Counted from the stretch's first letter, positions 34,219 through 45,139 are shown. The stretch: DNA of 64,000 nucleotides from Apilactobacillus kunkeei (GCF_005930975.1 NZ_VBSE01000043.1:62001-126000); one strand, 5' to 3'. Program-made: numbers and translations. The notes: generated by a model from the sequence alone, not told the origin.

Positions 34219-35130
34219 CTAAGAACGTGGAAAAAACTTATTATAATCACGTAATAGATGATCATTAGAAACGTGAGTATAAATTTGAGTAGTTGATAAA
34301 CTACTATGTCCTAATAATTCTTGAACTGTCCTTAAATCGGCACCATTATTAAGCATTTCAGTAGCAAAAGTATGCCTTAACATATGGGGATGAATATTAG
34401 TCGTTAACGATGTTTGCTTAACAATCTCATCTAAAATATATTCTACTCCTCGACTCGTTAACTTGTCACCGTACTGGTTTACGAAAACATAATCATGATG
34501 CTTATGATACTTATTGACTAAAAAATCACGACAGTTAATTTGATATTCTTTTAAAGCTTTAATCAAATAGTTACCAAATGGTAAGTATCTCTGTTTATTT
34601 CCCTTACCAATTACCTTAATAATCCGATTATCAAAATCGATATCTCTAAATTCTAAATTCACACACTCACTAACACGCATCCCTGTATCATATAGAATTT
34701 CAATAATCGCATAATTTCTATAGCTAAGCATATTATTTTTTCCATGTTTAGCTGCTTCAAATAGCTCATATAGTTCCTTCTGATAAAAGAAACGAGGCAA
34801 ATGATTAGGATGCTTTTTTAAGTTAACCTGATCGAACGGGTTTTGTGATATTACATCATTTCGTTCCAAAAAATGAAAAAAAGAACGAAGTGAGGAAATC
34901 TTTCTAATAACTGTATTTCTACTTTCGTTGCGTTTCTTCAAAATCGTCAAGTAATTACTGACATCCAAATCGTCAGTTTGCTGTAATGTACGATTTTCTT
35001 CCCCTAACGTTTTTTCGAATTCATTGATATCAGATTCATAAGCAATTGCTGTATTATCAGAATATTGACGTTCATTGATTAAATATTCCATGTACCATTC
35101 AACTAATTCTTCATCTTTATATTTTTTCAT
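34219..35130 (-). CDS. xerC: Tyrosine recombinase XerC
   Basis: XerC acts with XerD at dif to resolve chromosome dimers. The N-terminal SAM-like core-binding domain spans about 1-100. All catalytic residues are present: Arg in TGMRVSE, Lys in GKGNKQR, His-x-x-Arg in HMLRHTFA, His in LLGHSS and Tyr in TTQIYTH. ATG 35130 (303 residues) is preferred to a TTG six bases upstream because GAGAG is seven bases before it. It lies directly downstream of topA; in Bacillus trmFO separates them. Confidence 0.93.
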   Translation of the reverse strand: MKKYKDEELVEWYMEYLINERQYSDNTAIAYESDINEFEKTLGEENRTLQQTDDLDVSNYLTILKKRNESRNTVIRKISSLRSFFHFLERNDVISQNPFDQVNLKKHPNHLPRFFYQKELYELFEAAKHGKNNMLSYRNYAIIEILYDTGMRVSECVNLEFRDIDFDNRIIKVIGKGNKQRYLPFGNYLIKALKEYQINCRDFLVNKYHKHHDYVFVNQYGDKLTSRGVEYILDEIVKQTSLTTNIHPHMLRHTFATEMLNNGADLRTVQELLGHSSLSTTQIYTHVSNDHLLRDYNKFFPRS

Positions 35131-35160
35131 TGTCAATCTCTCTCATCTTATTAAACTAAT

Positions 35161-35191
35161 AGCCCCTAAGAGTGTTAAATCTTTAGGGGCT
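35161..35191 (-). terminator. Hairpin after topA
   Basis: AGCCCCTAAAGA pairs with TCTTAGGGGCT around an eight-base loop on the minus strand; ATTAGTTTAAT follows, so the T-tract is imperfect and read-through into xerC is possible. Confidence 0.6.
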
Positions 35192-35196
35192 ATTAA

Positions 35197-37305
35197 CTAT
35201 TTTTGCACGGCTTCTTCGTAATCACCGTTAGGACATACCACTTGGGTACCACCTTTAATTTTCTTTTCAACCAAGAAGTTCCCATCCTTTGGACAGTCTC
35301 TTCCGATTGGTTTATCCCATGTAACAAAATCACATTCAGGATATCTTGAACAACCATAGAAAATACGATTTTTCTTTGATTTACGTTCAATAACATCGCC
35401 CTTCTTACATTTTGGACATGTGACCCCAATCTTTTTAACAATGGCTTGAGTGTTTCGACAATCTGGGAATCTGGAACAGGCATAGAATTTGCCATATCTT
35501 CCCATCTTGATAACCATTGGAGCACCACAGACTTCACAGTTATAACCTGCCGGTTCATCTTTGATTTGAACATCTTCCATGTTCTTTTCGGCATTCTTAA
35601 CTTCTTTTTCAAATGGTCTGAAGTACTTATCAACAACCTCAACCCAGTTTTGCTTAGCTTCTTCAATTTCATCTAAATTATTTTCCAAGTCAGCAGTAAA
35701 TTCAATGTTAACGATATCAGGGAAGTATTCTTCGATGATGTTGTTAACGATTTCACCTAATTCAGTAGGTTCAAATCTTCTACCGACTAACTTAACATAG
35801 TATCTCTTTTGAATAGTACTTAAAGTTGGAGCAAAGGTAGATGGTCTACCTACACCATTTTCTTCAAGTGTTCTGATAAGCTTAGCTTCACTGTATCTAG
35901 CAGGTGGTTGAGTGAAGTGTTGATCCGGATTATTCTTAACCATCTTCACTTCGTCACCCTTGGCTATGTCAGGTAATATATTGTCTTTTTCTTTTCCCTT
36001 GTTGTAAACCTTTAGGAAACCTTCGAACTTAAGCTTTGAACCGTTCGCTCTGAAATCAACACCATTTTGTTCCATGTCTACTGTCATGGTATCCATGATA
36101 GCAGGTGTCATTTGACTAGCCATGAATCTTGACCAAATCAAGTTGTATAGCTTGTATTGATCATTGGTTAGATATTGTTTTAGGCTTGCTGGAGTTCTCT
36201 TAACAGAAGTTGGACGAATTGCTTCATGGGCGTCTTGAGCACCTTCTGGTAATTTACCCTTAACTGGTTTAGTTGCTGCAAACTCAGCACCATAATTATC
36301 ATGAATAAATTCGGATGCTTCGTGCTTAGCTAAAGCAGAAATTCTAGTTGAATCAGTTCTCATGTAAGTAATCAAACCTTGGTTACCATCTTTACCAATA
36401 TTGATACCTTCATACAATTGTTGAGCCGCCATCATTGTCTTACCTGTCTTGAAGTTCAACTTAACGTTGGCGTCTTGTTGCATTGTACTAGTAGTAAATG
36501 GTGGTTGAGGTTGTCTCTTACGTTCCTTTTTAACAACGTTTTGAACCTCAAATGGTTTGCTCTTATCGAATTTAGACAACACAGCTTGAACTTCATCATT
36601 ACTGTTTAGTTCAGCCTTCTTAGCGTTCACTCCGTAAAAACTGGCCTTGAATGCTTCTCGACCCTTCTTCATGTCGGCATCGATGGTCCAGTATTCCTTT
36701 GGAACGAATTCTTTGATTTCACGTTCTCTTTGGATAATCAACCATAAAGCGATTGATTGAACACGTCCGGCACTTAGACCCTTTTTAACCTTTTTCCATA
36801 GTAATGGAGAAATTGAGTAACCCACTAAACGGTCTAAAACACGACGAGCTTGTTGAGCATCAACTAAGTTCATGTCAATTTCTCGAGGGTTCTTAAATGC
36901 TTCCTTAACGGCATCTTTAGTAATTTCATGGAAAGCGACACGATTCTTATCGTCTTCTTTCAATCCAAGCAAGTGTGATAGATGCCATGCGATAGATTCT
37001 CCCTCTCTATCCGGGTCAGATGCAAGATAAACATTTTTGGCTTTTTTTGCTTCAGCCTTTAGTTCCTTGATTGTTTCGCCCTTACCACGAATAGAGATGT
37101 AGTGAGGTTCAAAATCGTTATCGACGTCGACCCCCATCTTACTCTTTGGCAAATCTCTAACGTGACCCTTACTAGCGATAACACGGTAGGTTCTACCTAG
37201 GTATTTTTGAATTGTTTTAGCCTTGGTTGGAGATTCGACAATCACTAGTTTCTTTTTTGCCGACTGTCTTTTTTTCTTTGTTGTTGATTTTGTAGTAGTC
37301 GCCAT
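35197..37305 (-). CDS. topA: DNA topoisomerase I
   Basis: The type IA enzyme relaxes negative supercoils. The TOPRIM domain is at the N-terminus ([19 protein letters not shown], then [13 protein letters not shown]). The active Tyr lies in [13 protein letters not shown]. Three C-terminal zinc-finger modules follow: two complete four-Cys modules (CEVCG...CSRFPDC and CPKCKK...CSRYPEC) and a third with only two cysteines. The basic N-terminus ([14 protein letters not shown]) is common in lactobacilli. Length 702. Confidence 0.97.
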   Translation of the reverse strand: MATTTKSTTKKKRQSAKKKLVIVESPTKAKTIQKYLGRTYRVIASKGHVRDLPKSKMGVDVDNDFEPHYISIRGKGETIKELKAEAKKAKNVYLASDPDREGESIAWHLSHLLGLKEDDKNRVAFHEITKDAVKEAFKNPREIDMNLVDAQQARRVLDRLVGYSISPLLWKKVKKGLSAGRVQSIALWLIIQREREIKEFVPKEYWTIDADMKKGREAFKASFYGVNAKKAELNSNDEVQAVLSKFDKSKPFEVQNVVKKERKRQPQPPFTTSTMQQDANVKLNFKTGKTMMAAQQLYEGINIGKDGNQGLITYMRTDSTRISALAKHEASEFIHDNYGAEFAATKPVKGKLPEGAQDAHEAIRPTSVKRTPASLKQYLTNDQYKLYNLIWSRFMASQMTPAIMDTMTVDMEQNGVDFRANGSKLKFEGFLKVYNKGKEKDNILPDIAKGDEVKMVKNNPDQHFTQPPARYSEAKLIRTLEENGVGRPSTFAPTLSTIQKRYYVKLVGRRFEPTELGEIVNNIIEEYFPDIVNIEFTADLENNLDEIEEAKQNWVEVVDKYFRPFEKEVKNAEKNMEDVQIKDEPAGYNCEVCGAPMVIKMGRYGKFYACSRFPDCRNTQAIVKKIGVTCPKCKKGDVIERKSKKNRIFYGCSRYPECDFVTWDKPIGRDCPKDGNFLVEKKIKGGTQVVCPNGDYEEAVQK

Positions 37306-37357
37306 TTACATCCCTCGTCATTTTATTTCTTTTTTAATATCTCCCAAAGGCTAATTA

Positions 37358-38236
37358 TTAATATTTATATTCTTCTAATATGTCTTTGGCAGTAATTACT
37401 GGTTTGGCACCAGCCTGAATTAAATCATTACAACCAACCGATAACTCGCTATCAATCCTGCCTGGGACTGCTAGGACGTTTCGGTTATTTTGTAGTGCTA
37501 AATTAGCGGTGATTAAACTACCTGATCTATACTTGGCTTCCGTCACCAGGATAGAACGTACCAATCCAGCTATAATTCGATTTCTTTCCGGAAAATGATA
37601 CCTTGCTGGTCGACAACCAACTGGATATTCGCTTAGCAACAAATGATTTTTTGCAATCGTTCTTTGTAGCGATTCATTTTCTCTTGGATAATATTGATCT
37701 AAACCGGTTCCAATCACAGCAATCGTTTTACCATGATTGGCAATTGCTGCCAAGTGAGCAAGTCTATCAACTCCCTTGGCTAGTCCAGAAACAATCGTGA
37801 TTCCGTTATTAATAACATCAGGCATTAAACGCCTAATTACCTCAACAGAATACTCAGTATTATTTCTAGAACCAACAATTGCTAATGCTTTATTTTCTAA
37901 AAGCCTTAAATCACCAAAGTAAAATAACACAATTGGTGGCAAATATGCTTCTTTTAGATTCTCCGGATATAAGTCATCTATAATGGTTAGCCATTTAACA
38001 TGATTTATATGATGATCAAGTTCACTATTTAATTTATCACTATTATAGAAATTAATAAATGTTTTTGATTTATTTTTAGATAACATTAATGTTTCTGCAA
38101 TCTCTTCAGCCGTCATATTTAACTCATCAGGAATTACGTCATAAGTGCTTTTTAGCCATTGATAAAATCGATATTCTGATTTAATACCGATGCTCTTGGC
38201 TAATTTTAGTTTTAATAATAATTCTCTTGTTTTCAT
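37358..38236 (-). CDS. dprA: DNA processing protein DprA
   Basis: DprA loads RecA onto incoming single-stranded DNA in natural transformation. The Rossmann core is intact: VGSRNNTEYS, SGLAKGVDRLAHLAA, GTGLDQYYPRENE and SEYPVGCRPARYHFPERNRIIAG. ATG 38236 has TGGAGGT upstream and gives 292 residues; the longer frame upstream is rejected. The rnhB-dprA-topA order is conserved. Its presence alone does not show competence; no com genes are in this window. Confidence 0.96.
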   Translation of the reverse strand: MKTRELLLKLKLAKSIGIKSEYRFYQWLKSTYDVIPDELNMTAEEIAETLMLSKNKSKTFINFYNSDKLNSELDHHINHVKWLTIIDDLYPENLKEAYLPPIVLFYFGDLRLLENKALAIVGSRNNTEYSVEVIRRLMPDVINNGITIVSGLAKGVDRLAHLAAIANHGKTIAVIGTGLDQYYPRENESLQRTIAKNHLLLSEYPVGCRPARYHFPERNRIIAGLVRSILVTEAKYRSGSLITANLALQNNRNVLAVPGRIDSELSVGCNDLIQAGAKPVITAKDILEEYKY

Positions 38237-38276
38237 ATATACCTCCAGTTTTACAAGGTATATACGATAAAAGTGA

Positions 38277-39041
38277 CTACAATAAATCAGAAACCGGTTT
38301 AAAACTTCTTCGATGAATTGGAGTTGCTCCATACTTGTGTAAAGCGTCTAAGTGCTTCTTGGTACCATAACCGGCATTGTTGGCAAAATCGTATTCTGGA
38401 TATTGCTGATCGTATTGTTTCATTAAGTCATCACGATAGGTCTTGGCTAGGATGCTGGCAGCAGAAACACTGGCGCTCTTTGCATCACCCTTAATCAATT
38501 TAAGTTGCTGGATATCAACATCAATTTGCATTGCATCAACGATGATTTCTTGTGGTAATTCTTTTAATCCCAATACCGCTTCTTTCATCGCTACTCTAGT
38601 TGCTTCATAGATATTAATATCATCAATTAACTTGTTATCAGCAATTCCATATGAATAATCAATTGACTTAGCTTTAATTTGGTCAGCTAATTCATATCTT
38701 TTCTTTTCAGAAAGTTGCTTTGAATCATTAACTTCGTAGACATCAAAATCATGAGGTAGTACCACTGCACATGTGACAACCGGTCCAGCTAGTGGTCCTC
38801 TTCCAACTTCATCGACTCCAGCAATGACATTAATTCCCTCATGCCAAAATTCATGTTCATACTTTAATCTTTTGTTAAATTCCTCTATCTCATGATTTCT
38901 TTTCTCAATCTGTTTAACACGCTGTGTGATTAATTTTTGCACTCCGACTCTGCTATCATCTTTATATTTTTGCAGTAGTTCCGAATTTATATCATCAACA
39001 GATTTTAAAATTTCTTTGATATCTTTGATTGATTCAGCCAT
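38277..39041 (-). CDS. rnhB: Ribonuclease HII
   Basis: RnhB cuts the RNA strand of RNA-DNA hybrids and single ribonucleotides in DNA. The catalytic pattern GVDEVGRGPLAGPV (Asp-Glu) lies near residue 75, followed by DSKQLSEKKRYELA, an Asp in VDAMQID and KGDAKSASVSAASILAK. An N-terminal extension of about 65 residues (ESIKDIKEILKSVDDI) is usual in lactobacilli. It starts two bases after the rbgA stop, so the two are co-translated. Confidence 0.96.
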   Translation of the reverse strand: MAESIKDIKEILKSVDDINSELLQKYKDDSRVGVQKLITQRVKQIEKRNHEIEEFNKRLKYEHEFWHEGINVIAGVDEVGRGPLAGPVVTCAVVLPHDFDVYEVNDSKQLSEKKRYELADQIKAKSIDYSYGIADNKLIDDINIYEATRVAMKEAVLGLKELPQEIIVDAMQIDVDIQQLKLIKGDAKSASVSAASILAKTYRDDLMKQYDQQYPEYDFANNAGYGTKKHLDALHKYGATPIHRRSFKPVSDLL

Positions 39042-39043
39042 TT

Positions 39044-39901
39044 TTATTCTTCCTCTTCTGTAGATAGGTCGTTAACATCATCTAGAGTAAAACGACCAAT
39101 CTTACCTTTTCTGGAATCTAAAATAATTCTCATTGAAGCTCTTTCGTAGTCATCTTGCATACCAACTTTTTTTGTGATTTTTAGTAGTAGATCAACATCT
39201 GATAATTCCATATCATCTTCGGATAAATGGTAACGTTCGATTAACTCTTTAGGATTAGTTGATCTAAAGAAATGAATGGCAAACAATCCAACATCATCAC
39301 TGTGGTAAATACTATCCTTAATTGCACCTGTCATTGCTAACTTATTTGCAATGTCATCATTTTGAAACTTAGGCCATAAGATACCTGGAGTATCCAATAA
39401 TTCTAGTTCGTCACTAGACTTTAGCCATTGTTGACCCTTAGTAACTCCGGCACGGTTACCAACTTGGGCGGCACGTCTCTTAACAATTTGATTCAACAAT
39501 GTTGACTTACCAACGTTTGGAACACCAACACAGATTGCACGAATAACCTTCTTATCGAATCCTCTTTCCTTAGCGTCATCAATCTTATCAGCTAAAAGAT
39601 CCTTAACAACCTTTGTGATGTATTTACCAGTGGTGTTTTTCTTTGAATCAATTGCAATTGCAGCATATCCTTGATTTTTAAAGTATGATAACCATTGATT
39701 GGTAATGTTTGGGTTTGCCAAATCTGCCTTTGTAAGAATCATTAATCTAGGCTTACCTTGACTAATTCTTGCTACTTCCGGGTTGATTGAACTAAATGGA
39801 CATCTTGCATCCACTAGTTCAAATACAATATCTACTAAATGAATATTTTCTTCAAATTGACGAATTGCCTTCGCCATGTGTCCTGGAAACCATTGAATCA
39901 T
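39044..39901 (-). CDS. rbgA: Ribosome biogenesis GTPase RbgA (YlqF)
   Basis: RbgA helps finish the 50S subunit. The GTPase motifs are circularly permuted, as in this family: G4 LTKAD near residue 58, then G1 GVPNVGKSTLLN near residue 130, G2 around KGQQWL, and G3 DTPGILWP. The C-terminal ANTAR-like region (LLKITKKVGMQDD) contacts rRNA. Length 285. The rbgA-rnhB pairing is the classical ylqF-rnhB order. Confidence 0.96.
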   Translation of the reverse strand: MIQWFPGHMAKAIRQFEENIHLVDIVFELVDARCPFSSINPEVARISQGKPRLMILTKADLANPNITNQWLSYFKNQGYAAIAIDSKKNTTGKYITKVVKDLLADKIDDAKERGFDKKVIRAICVGVPNVGKSTLLNQIVKRRAAQVGNRAGVTKGQQWLKSSDELELLDTPGILWPKFQNDDIANKLAMTGAIKDSIYHSDDVGLFAIHFFRSTNPKELIERYHLSEDDMELSDVDLLLKITKKVGMQDDYERASMRIILDSRKGKIGRFTLDDVNDLSTEEEE

Positions 39902-39957
39902 ATTTTATCCGCTCCTAACTTGTATATATTAATTGTACTATATTAGTCACCAAAAAA

Positions 39958-39979
39958 TGAACCTAAATTCATAGGTTCA
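39958..39979 (-). terminator. Intrinsic terminator of ypmR-ypmS-yozE
   Basis: TGAACCT, ATGAATTT loop, AGGTTCA, then TTTTTTGG on the minus strand, five bases past the yozE stop. Confidence 0.85.
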
Positions 39980-39983
39980 TTTT

Positions 39984-40202
39984 TTAGTGTTTACTATTTT
40001 GGAAATCCATCCAAGCATCATCAAAAATGGTCATACTTGGTAAATAACTAGCATTTTCTTCCAAGTATTCTGAAATCTCATCATAATCAGTTGATTGCTT
40101 GGGAAATGATTGATCGTAAAATGCGTTGTTTGCAAATTGAGCAACCGCTTCGGTACTCTTAGGATTACGTTCAGTCATTAAATACTGGTAAAAACTTTTC
40201 AT
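39984..40202 (-). CDS. yozE: YozE family SAM-like protein
   Basis: 72 residues with the YozE (DUF1250) pattern: [43 protein letters not shown] and the C-terminal [11 protein letters not shown]. The fold is a small SAM-like helical bundle of unknown function. It is the last gene after ypmS, ten bases downstream, with AAAGGAGC as ribosome site. ypmR-ypmS-yozE is a conserved unit in lactobacilli. Confidence 0.9.
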   Translation of the reverse strand: MKSFYQYLMTERNPKSTEAVAQFANNAFYDQSFPKQSTDYDEISEYLEENASYLPSMTIFDDAWMDFQNSKH

Positions 40203-40212
40203 AGTTGCTCCT

Positions 40213-40803
40213 TTATTGATTAGGAATTAAGACTTTAAATTCAAAGTCACCGTCACCATTCATATCAATTTTATTAGCTTGGTATGAAAGTTCTTTCTTA
40301 CCACCTAATTTGTTGACATGCAAGATGATACGACTGTTCTTGCTATCTAATTCGACCCACTTTGGAATGTTGTAATGTTTGCCAACATAACCAATTACAA
40401 AACGAGGTGGTACGTTTAACTTACCAACTTCAAGCTTACTTGCAGTTAGTTCCACATCACCATTGCTTAATAGGTGTGGATCCAAACTTAATAGGTATCC
40501 AACTTTGGAACCTAAGATGGTAATCTTACCATAAACGTAGGCTTGTTTGTCTACCCAGAACTTGTAGTCCATGTTTTTTTCTTTCTTTTCGAACTTTTCT
40601 AAGTAGTAACTTGATAATGCGTTAATTTGTTTTTTATTCAAACTAACACTAATTGGTGTATTGTTTTTTGACGCTGTTCCCATTTGTGGATTTACGATTT
40701 CACTATTCATTTGCTTCCAAGCATAGAATGCACCACCAAGTAGTACGATTACTAATAAAATGAATAGGTACTTAAATAGTTTTTTCTCTTTTGCTTTTTC
40801 CAT
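40213..40803 (-). CDS. ypmS: YpmS family membrane-anchored protein (DUF2140)
   Basis: 196 residues. A short basic cytosolic start ([10 protein letters not shown]) precedes one transmembrane helix (about 10-27). The extracytoplasmic part has the DUF2140 features: [21 protein letters not shown], the [20 protein letters not shown] strand set and the [22 protein letters not shown] segment. Function is unknown; it always accompanies the SGNH hydrolase YpmR, which suggests a shared envelope role. Confidence 0.88.
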   Translation of the reverse strand: MEKAKEKKLFKYLFILLVIVLLGGAFYAWKQMNSEIVNPQMGTASKNNTPISVSLNKKQINALSSYYLEKFEKKEKNMDYKFWVDKQAYVYGKITILGSKVGYLLSLDPHLLSNGDVELTASKLEVGKLNVPPRFVIGYVGKHYNIPKWVELDSKNSRIILHVNKLGGKKELSYQANKIDMNGDGDFEFKVLIPNQ

Positions 40804-40814
40804 TACAATTGCCT

Positions 40815-41699
40815 CTAATTCCAGTCATTAAATCTAAATAATTGTGATACAAGTCTGTCGGTCATGTAATTATATCCCTTATCATTTGGATGGAAATGGT
40901 CATCTGGGGAAATATAATTATTTAACTCACCCTTAGTATCATCTAATTTTAAAATGTCCAATGGATTAAAAGTTACTTCATCACTTGATTCAACTAACTT
41001 TTCTTTTTGGGCTTTACTCTTATATTGTCCATATGATAGTGGTGTGATGTCAACAAAATGAGCTTTTTTATTTCTTAGCACAACACCAGTAGTAATTTGG
41101 TTGTACTTCTTAACGTATTGATTAATCACATCAACATTTGCAAAGTATACATAGATTGGATTATAGATACCAAACACGTAAATTGGTGACTTTTTATTTT
41201 CTTTTCTGATATCATTCATTAATCTATTCACGTTGGCTTGATAAGTGATAGATGCTTGCTTCATTCTACTATTAAACTTAGCTTTACCATCAACTAAAGC
41301 GTTACTTTGTAGACTTTGTAGCAAGTCATTACCACCAACGGTTAGAACAATAATGTTGGCCTTTTTCAAACTACTTGAAAGGCCATTAACGTTGTTTCGA
41401 ACACGCTTATCAATTTGATCACTACGTTGTCTAGCAATTCCATAGTTAACTGTTGTGACTTGCTTATAACCCTTTTTATCCAATGCCTGTTTAGTTCTTG
41501 ATACAAAGCCACCGGCTTTTTTAGGGTCACCAACTCCCTGTGTTAATGAGTCACCTAACGCAACGATGGATACTTTTTTGTTCTTGTTCATATTCGTGAT
41601 TTTAGTCTTGTGTCTAACGTTTGAATAAACCTGGTAGCTCACACCGGCAATTCCAAATACTACAATCAAAAATAATATGAATTTGAATATTTTTTTCAT
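40815..41699 (-). CDS. ypmR: SGNH/GDSL hydrolase YpmR
   Basis: 294 residues. A transmembrane or signal segment (about 4-22) leads to an extracytoplasmic SGNH domain: Ser in VALGDSLTQGVGD, Gly in VNYGIARQRSDQ, Asn in LTVGGNDLL and the Asp-x-x-His pair in ISPDDHFHPNDKGY. It is probably an esterase or lipase on envelope glycolipid or polymer substrates; the substrate is unknown. ATG 41699 with GGGGTGA upstream is preferred to the longer frame. It begins 18 bases after the dfrA terminator. Confidence 0.9.
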   Translation of the reverse strand: MKKIFKFILFLIVVFGIAGVSYQVYSNVRHKTKITNMNKNKKVSIVALGDSLTQGVGDPKKAGGFVSRTKQALDKKGYKQVTTVNYGIARQRSDQIDKRVRNNVNGLSSSLKKANIIVLTVGGNDLLQSLQSNALVDGKAKFNSRMKQASITYQANVNRLMNDIRKENKKSPIYVFGIYNPIYVYFANVDVINQYVKKYNQITTGVVLRNKKAHFVDITPLSYGQYKSKAQKEKLVESSDEVTFNPLDILKLDDTKGELNNYISPDDHFHPNDKGYNYMTDRLVSQLFRFNDWN

Positions 41700-41717
41700 A
41701 ATAATCACCCCATAAAA

Positions 41718-41745
41718 AAAGGTTATGTAGCAATCCATAACCTTT
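41718..41745 (-). terminator. Intrinsic terminator of cca-ABCF-thyA-dfrA
   Basis: AAAGGTTATG, GATTGCTA loop, CATAACCTTT, then TTTTATGG on the minus strand, ten bases past the dfrA stop. Confidence 0.8.
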
Positions 41746-41755
41746 CTTTATTATT

Positions 41756-42247
41756 TTATTTACGTTCAAATATTTCAAAACGGTATGGATAAATGTTCTT
41801 ATCATCAATGATTCCTTCTTTGGTTGATACTAAATCAAATTGACTGTAATCAATCTCTGGCATTTGAGTATCACCTTCAAAGTCGTGATCGATTACGGTC
41901 TTGTATAAACGATCAACGTATGGAAGTAATTCAGCAAAAATCTTAGCACCACCAACAACGAAAATTTCCTTATCACTAAACTTTTTAGCAAAAGCTAGAA
42001 ATTCTTCTAACGTGTTGAAGACAACAACTTCATTAGGATATTCACTTTTATCATGACTAGTTAATACGGTATTTAAACGATTTGGTAGTGGACGCTTAAA
42101 ACTTTCGTATGTTGTTCTTCCTGCCATGATGATTTGGTGTGTGGTAGTTTCCTTAAAATATTTCATATCAGCTGGTAAATGCCATGGTAATCCACCATTT
42201 AAACCAATAATATGATTATCTGATTCAGCCCATAAAAATGAAATCAT
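41756..42247 (-). CDS. dfrA: Dihydrofolate reductase
   Basis: DHFR regenerates tetrahydrofolate with NADPH. The signature FLWAESDNHIIGLNGGLPWHLPADMKYFKETT is complete, with the active Asp in LPADMKYF. IMAGRTTYESF and VVGGAKIFAELLP form the cofactor site. Length 163. It lies 22 bases after thyA, so the enzyme that consumes methylene-THF and the one that recycles dihydrofolate are made together. Confidence 0.97.
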   Translation of the reverse strand: MISFLWAESDNHIIGLNGGLPWHLPADMKYFKETTTHQIIMAGRTTYESFKRPLPNRLNTVLTSHDKSEYPNEVVVFNTLEEFLAFAKKFSDKEIFVVGGAKIFAELLPYVDRLYKTVIDHDFEGDTQMPEIDYSQFDLVSTKEGIIDDKNIYPYRFEIFERK

Positions 42248-42269
42248 TAGTAATAGTCCCCTTTATTAT

Positions 42270-43220
42270 TTATACAGCAACTGGTGCCTTGATTGGATCA
42301 TGGTGCTTATAATCGATTACTTTAATGTCATCCATGTCGTAATCAAAAATACTTTCCTTGTCAGGATTTAACCATAACTTAGGTGCTTCGTATGGTTCTC
42401 TACTCAATTGTTCTTCAATTTGAGAAACGTGGTTTGAGTAAATATGAGCATCCCCTAAAGTATGGATAAATTCACCAGGTTCTAATCCACATTCCTTAGC
42501 GATTAATGAGGTTAATAGTGCGTAACTTGCAATATTAAATGGCACTCCTAAGAATATGTCACCAGAACGTTGGTATAATTGACAGCTTAACTTACCGTCG
42601 TTCACGTAGAATTGGAACATTGTGTGGCAAGGTGGTAATGCTACAAACGGAATGTCTTCTGGATTCCATGCTGAAACAATTAATCTTCTTGAATCAGGAT
42701 TTGTCTTGATTTGATCAATTACGTTTTGAATTTGGTCAATAGTGCCACCAGTAGTGGTCTTCCATTTACGCCATTGGCTACCGTAAACAAGTCCTAAATC
42801 ACCGTATTTTTTGGCAAAGTCGTCATCTTCGACAATTTTTTGACAGAATTTTTTCTTTTCGGCTAAGTATTGTTTCTTAAATTCTGCATCCTTTTCAGCT
42901 CTCAAACCGAAGTCGGTCATGTCTGGGCCTGTGTATTCATCTGATTCAACCCAGTTTTTAAAAGCCCATTCATCCCAGATGTGGTTCTTGTGCTTTAGTA
43001 AGAATTGAATATTAGTGTCCCCGCGTAAGAACCATAATAATTCACTCTTGATTAAGCCAAAAGGAACCTTCTTGGTAGTTAATAAAGGAAAACCTTTTGA
43101 TAGGTCAAAACGCATTTGGTAACCAAATGTACTAATTGTCCCTGTTCCAGTTCTATCTTCCTTACGATGGCCATTTTCTAAAACGTACTTGGCAAGATTT
43201 AAATAAGCATCTTCTAACAT
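42270..43220 (-). CDS. thyA: Thymidylate synthase
   Basis: ThyA methylates dUMP to dTMP using methylene-THF. The catalytic Cys is in [42 protein letters not shown] and DAHIYSNHV complete the site. A segment of about 50 residues ([19 protein letters not shown] and on) is the insert typical of lactobacilli, giving 316 residues. ATG 43220, seven bases after AGGGG, is chosen over an ATG seven codons upstream that lies within the end of the ABC-F gene. Confidence 0.97.
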   Translation of the reverse strand: MLEDAYLNLAKYVLENGHRKEDRTGTGTISTFGYQMRFDLSKGFPLLTTKKVPFGLIKSELLWFLRGDTNIQFLLKHKNHIWDEWAFKNWVESDEYTGPDMTDFGLRAEKDAEFKKQYLAEKKKFCQKIVEDDDFAKKYGDLGLVYGSQWRKWKTTTGGTIDQIQNVIDQIKTNPDSRRLIVSAWNPEDIPFVALPPCHTMFQFYVNDGKLSCQLYQRSGDIFLGVPFNIASYALLTSLIAKECGLEPGEFIHTLGDAHIYSNHVSQIEEQLSREPYEAPKLWLNPDKESIFDYDMDDIKVIDYKHHDPIKAPVAV

Positions 43221-43230
43221 GTCATTACCC

Positions 43231-45135
43231 CTATTCAACATATTCGCTTAAATATTCCCAGCGACTAATCTTTTCGTCGGACTGTTTATTTAAGTCGTCA
43301 ATCTTTAATTGTGTTTCAGCTAGTTTATCATAATCATTTCCCAAATGGGTCATTTCTTCTTTCAATTGACCGATTTGTTGATCTAAATCATCAATGTCTT
43401 TTTCTAGCTGATCATATTCCATTTGTTCAGCATAAGTTAGTTTCTTCTTGGTAGTCTTTTCTTCTGCTGGTTGTTGCTCTTCTTTTTTCTTTGCAGCATA
43501 TTCAACATGTGCTTGTTTCTTTTCTGTTTTGTTTTGTTCGGCTGCTTGCTTCAAGTAGTCAGTGAACAATCCGACATGACTTTCAATATCACCATCACCG
43601 TTAAAGATTAAAAGACGGTTTGCAACCTTATCTAAGAAGTAACGGTCATGAGAAACGGTGATTACAGTTCCACTAAAGTGTGAAATATAGTCTTCTAGTA
43701 CAGTTAATGTGGAGATATCTAGGTCATTGGTTGGTTCATCAAGTAGTAAAACGTTTGGTTGTTGCATCAATAGTTTTAATAAATACAAACGACGTTTTTC
43801 ACCACCGGACAACTTACGAATCAATGTTCCATGCATGAACTTCGGAAATAGGAATTGTTCCAATAAGTCGGTAACACTAATCTTATTTCCTGTGTTATCA
43901 GTAACATGTTCACCAACATCTGTTAAGTAGTTAATTACACGCTTGTCTTCTGGAATTGGTTCAGTTTGTTGTGTGTAGTATGCCATCTTAACGGTTTCAC
44001 CAATTTCAATGGTTCCGCTATCTAATGGTAACCTCCCGGTAATCACGTTTAATAGCGATGATTTACCAGCACCATTTTCACCAGAAATACCGATTCTTTC
44101 GTTTCGTTGAACCAAATCACTGAAGTTCTTCAAAATCGTTTTATTGTTTAGAGTTAGGTTAGCATCTTTAATTTCGATAACTTTTTTTCCTAGACGTTGT
44201 TGACCTAAGTTGATGTCGATATCTTCTTCTGTTTGTAAGTTACCCACATTTTCCTTTAAGTCATTAAAACGATTAATTCTGGCTTGTTGTTTGGTTGTTC
44301 TGGCCTTAGCACCCTTTTTCATCCAAGCTAATTCTTGTTTGTAAAGTTTTTGTTTTTTATGTTCAGCAGCAACTTCTAGGTCAACTCGTTCGGCCTTTTG
44401 TTCCAAGTAATCTTGGTAGTTACCTGTATATTCGTAAAGACTTCCAAATGATAGTTCCCAAATCTTGTTAGCGATTTGATCTAAGAAGTATCTATCGTGG
44501 GTTACGAATAGTAGCGCACCCTTGTACTTAGCAAGGTATTCTTGTAACCATTCGATTGAATCAAAATCTAAATGGTTGGTAGGTTCGTCTAATATTAACA
44601 AATCAGGTGATTGAATTAATACTTGAGCTAACCCAACACGTCTCTTTTGCCCCCCTGATAGTGTGCTAACCACTTGGTTAACATCATCAATCTTTAGTTG
44701 GGTCAAGATGGTCTTAACGTCGTTTTCAGCATTCCATGCATCTTCTTCGTTCATCTTGGCTTCGGCATCAAGGTATTGTCTTTCTGTCCTTGGATCATCT
44801 GGATGATTGGAATAGTTTTGTAAGGTTTGTTCATATCTTCTGATGGTGTTAAAAATATCCTGACTTCCGGCAAACACAGCTTCTAAAATGGTTAATGATT
44901 CGTCCAATTTAGGTTGTTGTTTTAAGTAACCAATTGTGTATGTCTTTGAGGTAATAATTTCACCAGTAGAATCAATATCTTCCTGTGATAAAACATTTAA
45001 AAGTGATGACTTACCACTACCATTGGTCCCAATTAAACCAATTCGATCTTGTTCGTTGATAATGAAGTCTAGATCCTTAAATAAGGTCTTTTCACCATAT
45101 GTTTTAGTTAAAGCTTCCGCTCTTAACGTTTGCAT
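43231..45135 (-). CDS. ABC-F family ATP-binding protein (Uup/YfmR-like)
   Basis: 634 residues with two ATPase cassettes and no membrane segments: [11 protein letters not shown] near 37 and [12 protein letters not shown] near 350; signatures [13 protein letters not shown] and [13 protein letters not shown]; Walker [12 protein letters not shown] and [11 protein letters not shown]. Between the cassettes is a basic linker ([18 protein letters not shown]). A C-terminal coiled coil (about 535-634) marks the Uup/YfmR type. Such proteins act on translating ribosomes. Target antibiotic protection is possible but not indicated. It starts four bases past the cca stop. Confidence 0.92.
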   Translation of the reverse strand: MQTLRAEALTKTYGEKTLFKDLDFIINEQDRIGLIGTNGSGKSSLLNVLSQEDIDSTGEIITSKTYTIGYLKQQPKLDESLTILEAVFAGSQDIFNTIRRYEQTLQNYSNHPDDPRTERQYLDAEAKMNEEDAWNAENDVKTILTQLKIDDVNQVVSTLSGGQKRRVGLAQVLIQSPDLLILDEPTNHLDFDSIEWLQEYLAKYKGALLFVTHDRYFLDQIANKIWELSFGSLYEYTGNYQDYLEQKAERVDLEVAAEHKKQKLYKQELAWMKKGAKARTTKQQARINRFNDLKENVGNLQTEEDIDINLGQQRLGKKVIEIKDANLTLNNKTILKNFSDLVQRNERIGISGENGAGKSSLLNVITGRLPLDSGTIEIGETVKMAYYTQQTEPIPEDKRVINYLTDVGEHVTDNTGNKISVTDLLEQFLFPKFMHGTLIRKLSGGEKRRLYLLKLLMQQPNVLLLDEPTNDLDISTLTVLEDYISHFSGTVITVSHDRYFLDKVANRLLIFNGDGDIESHVGLFTDYLKQAAEQNKTEKKQAHVEYAAKKKEEQQPAEEKTTKKKLTYAEQMEYDQLEKDIDDLDQQIGQLKEEMTHLGNDYDKLAETQLKIDDLNKQSDEKISRWEYLSEYVE

Positions 45136-45139
45136 GTAA

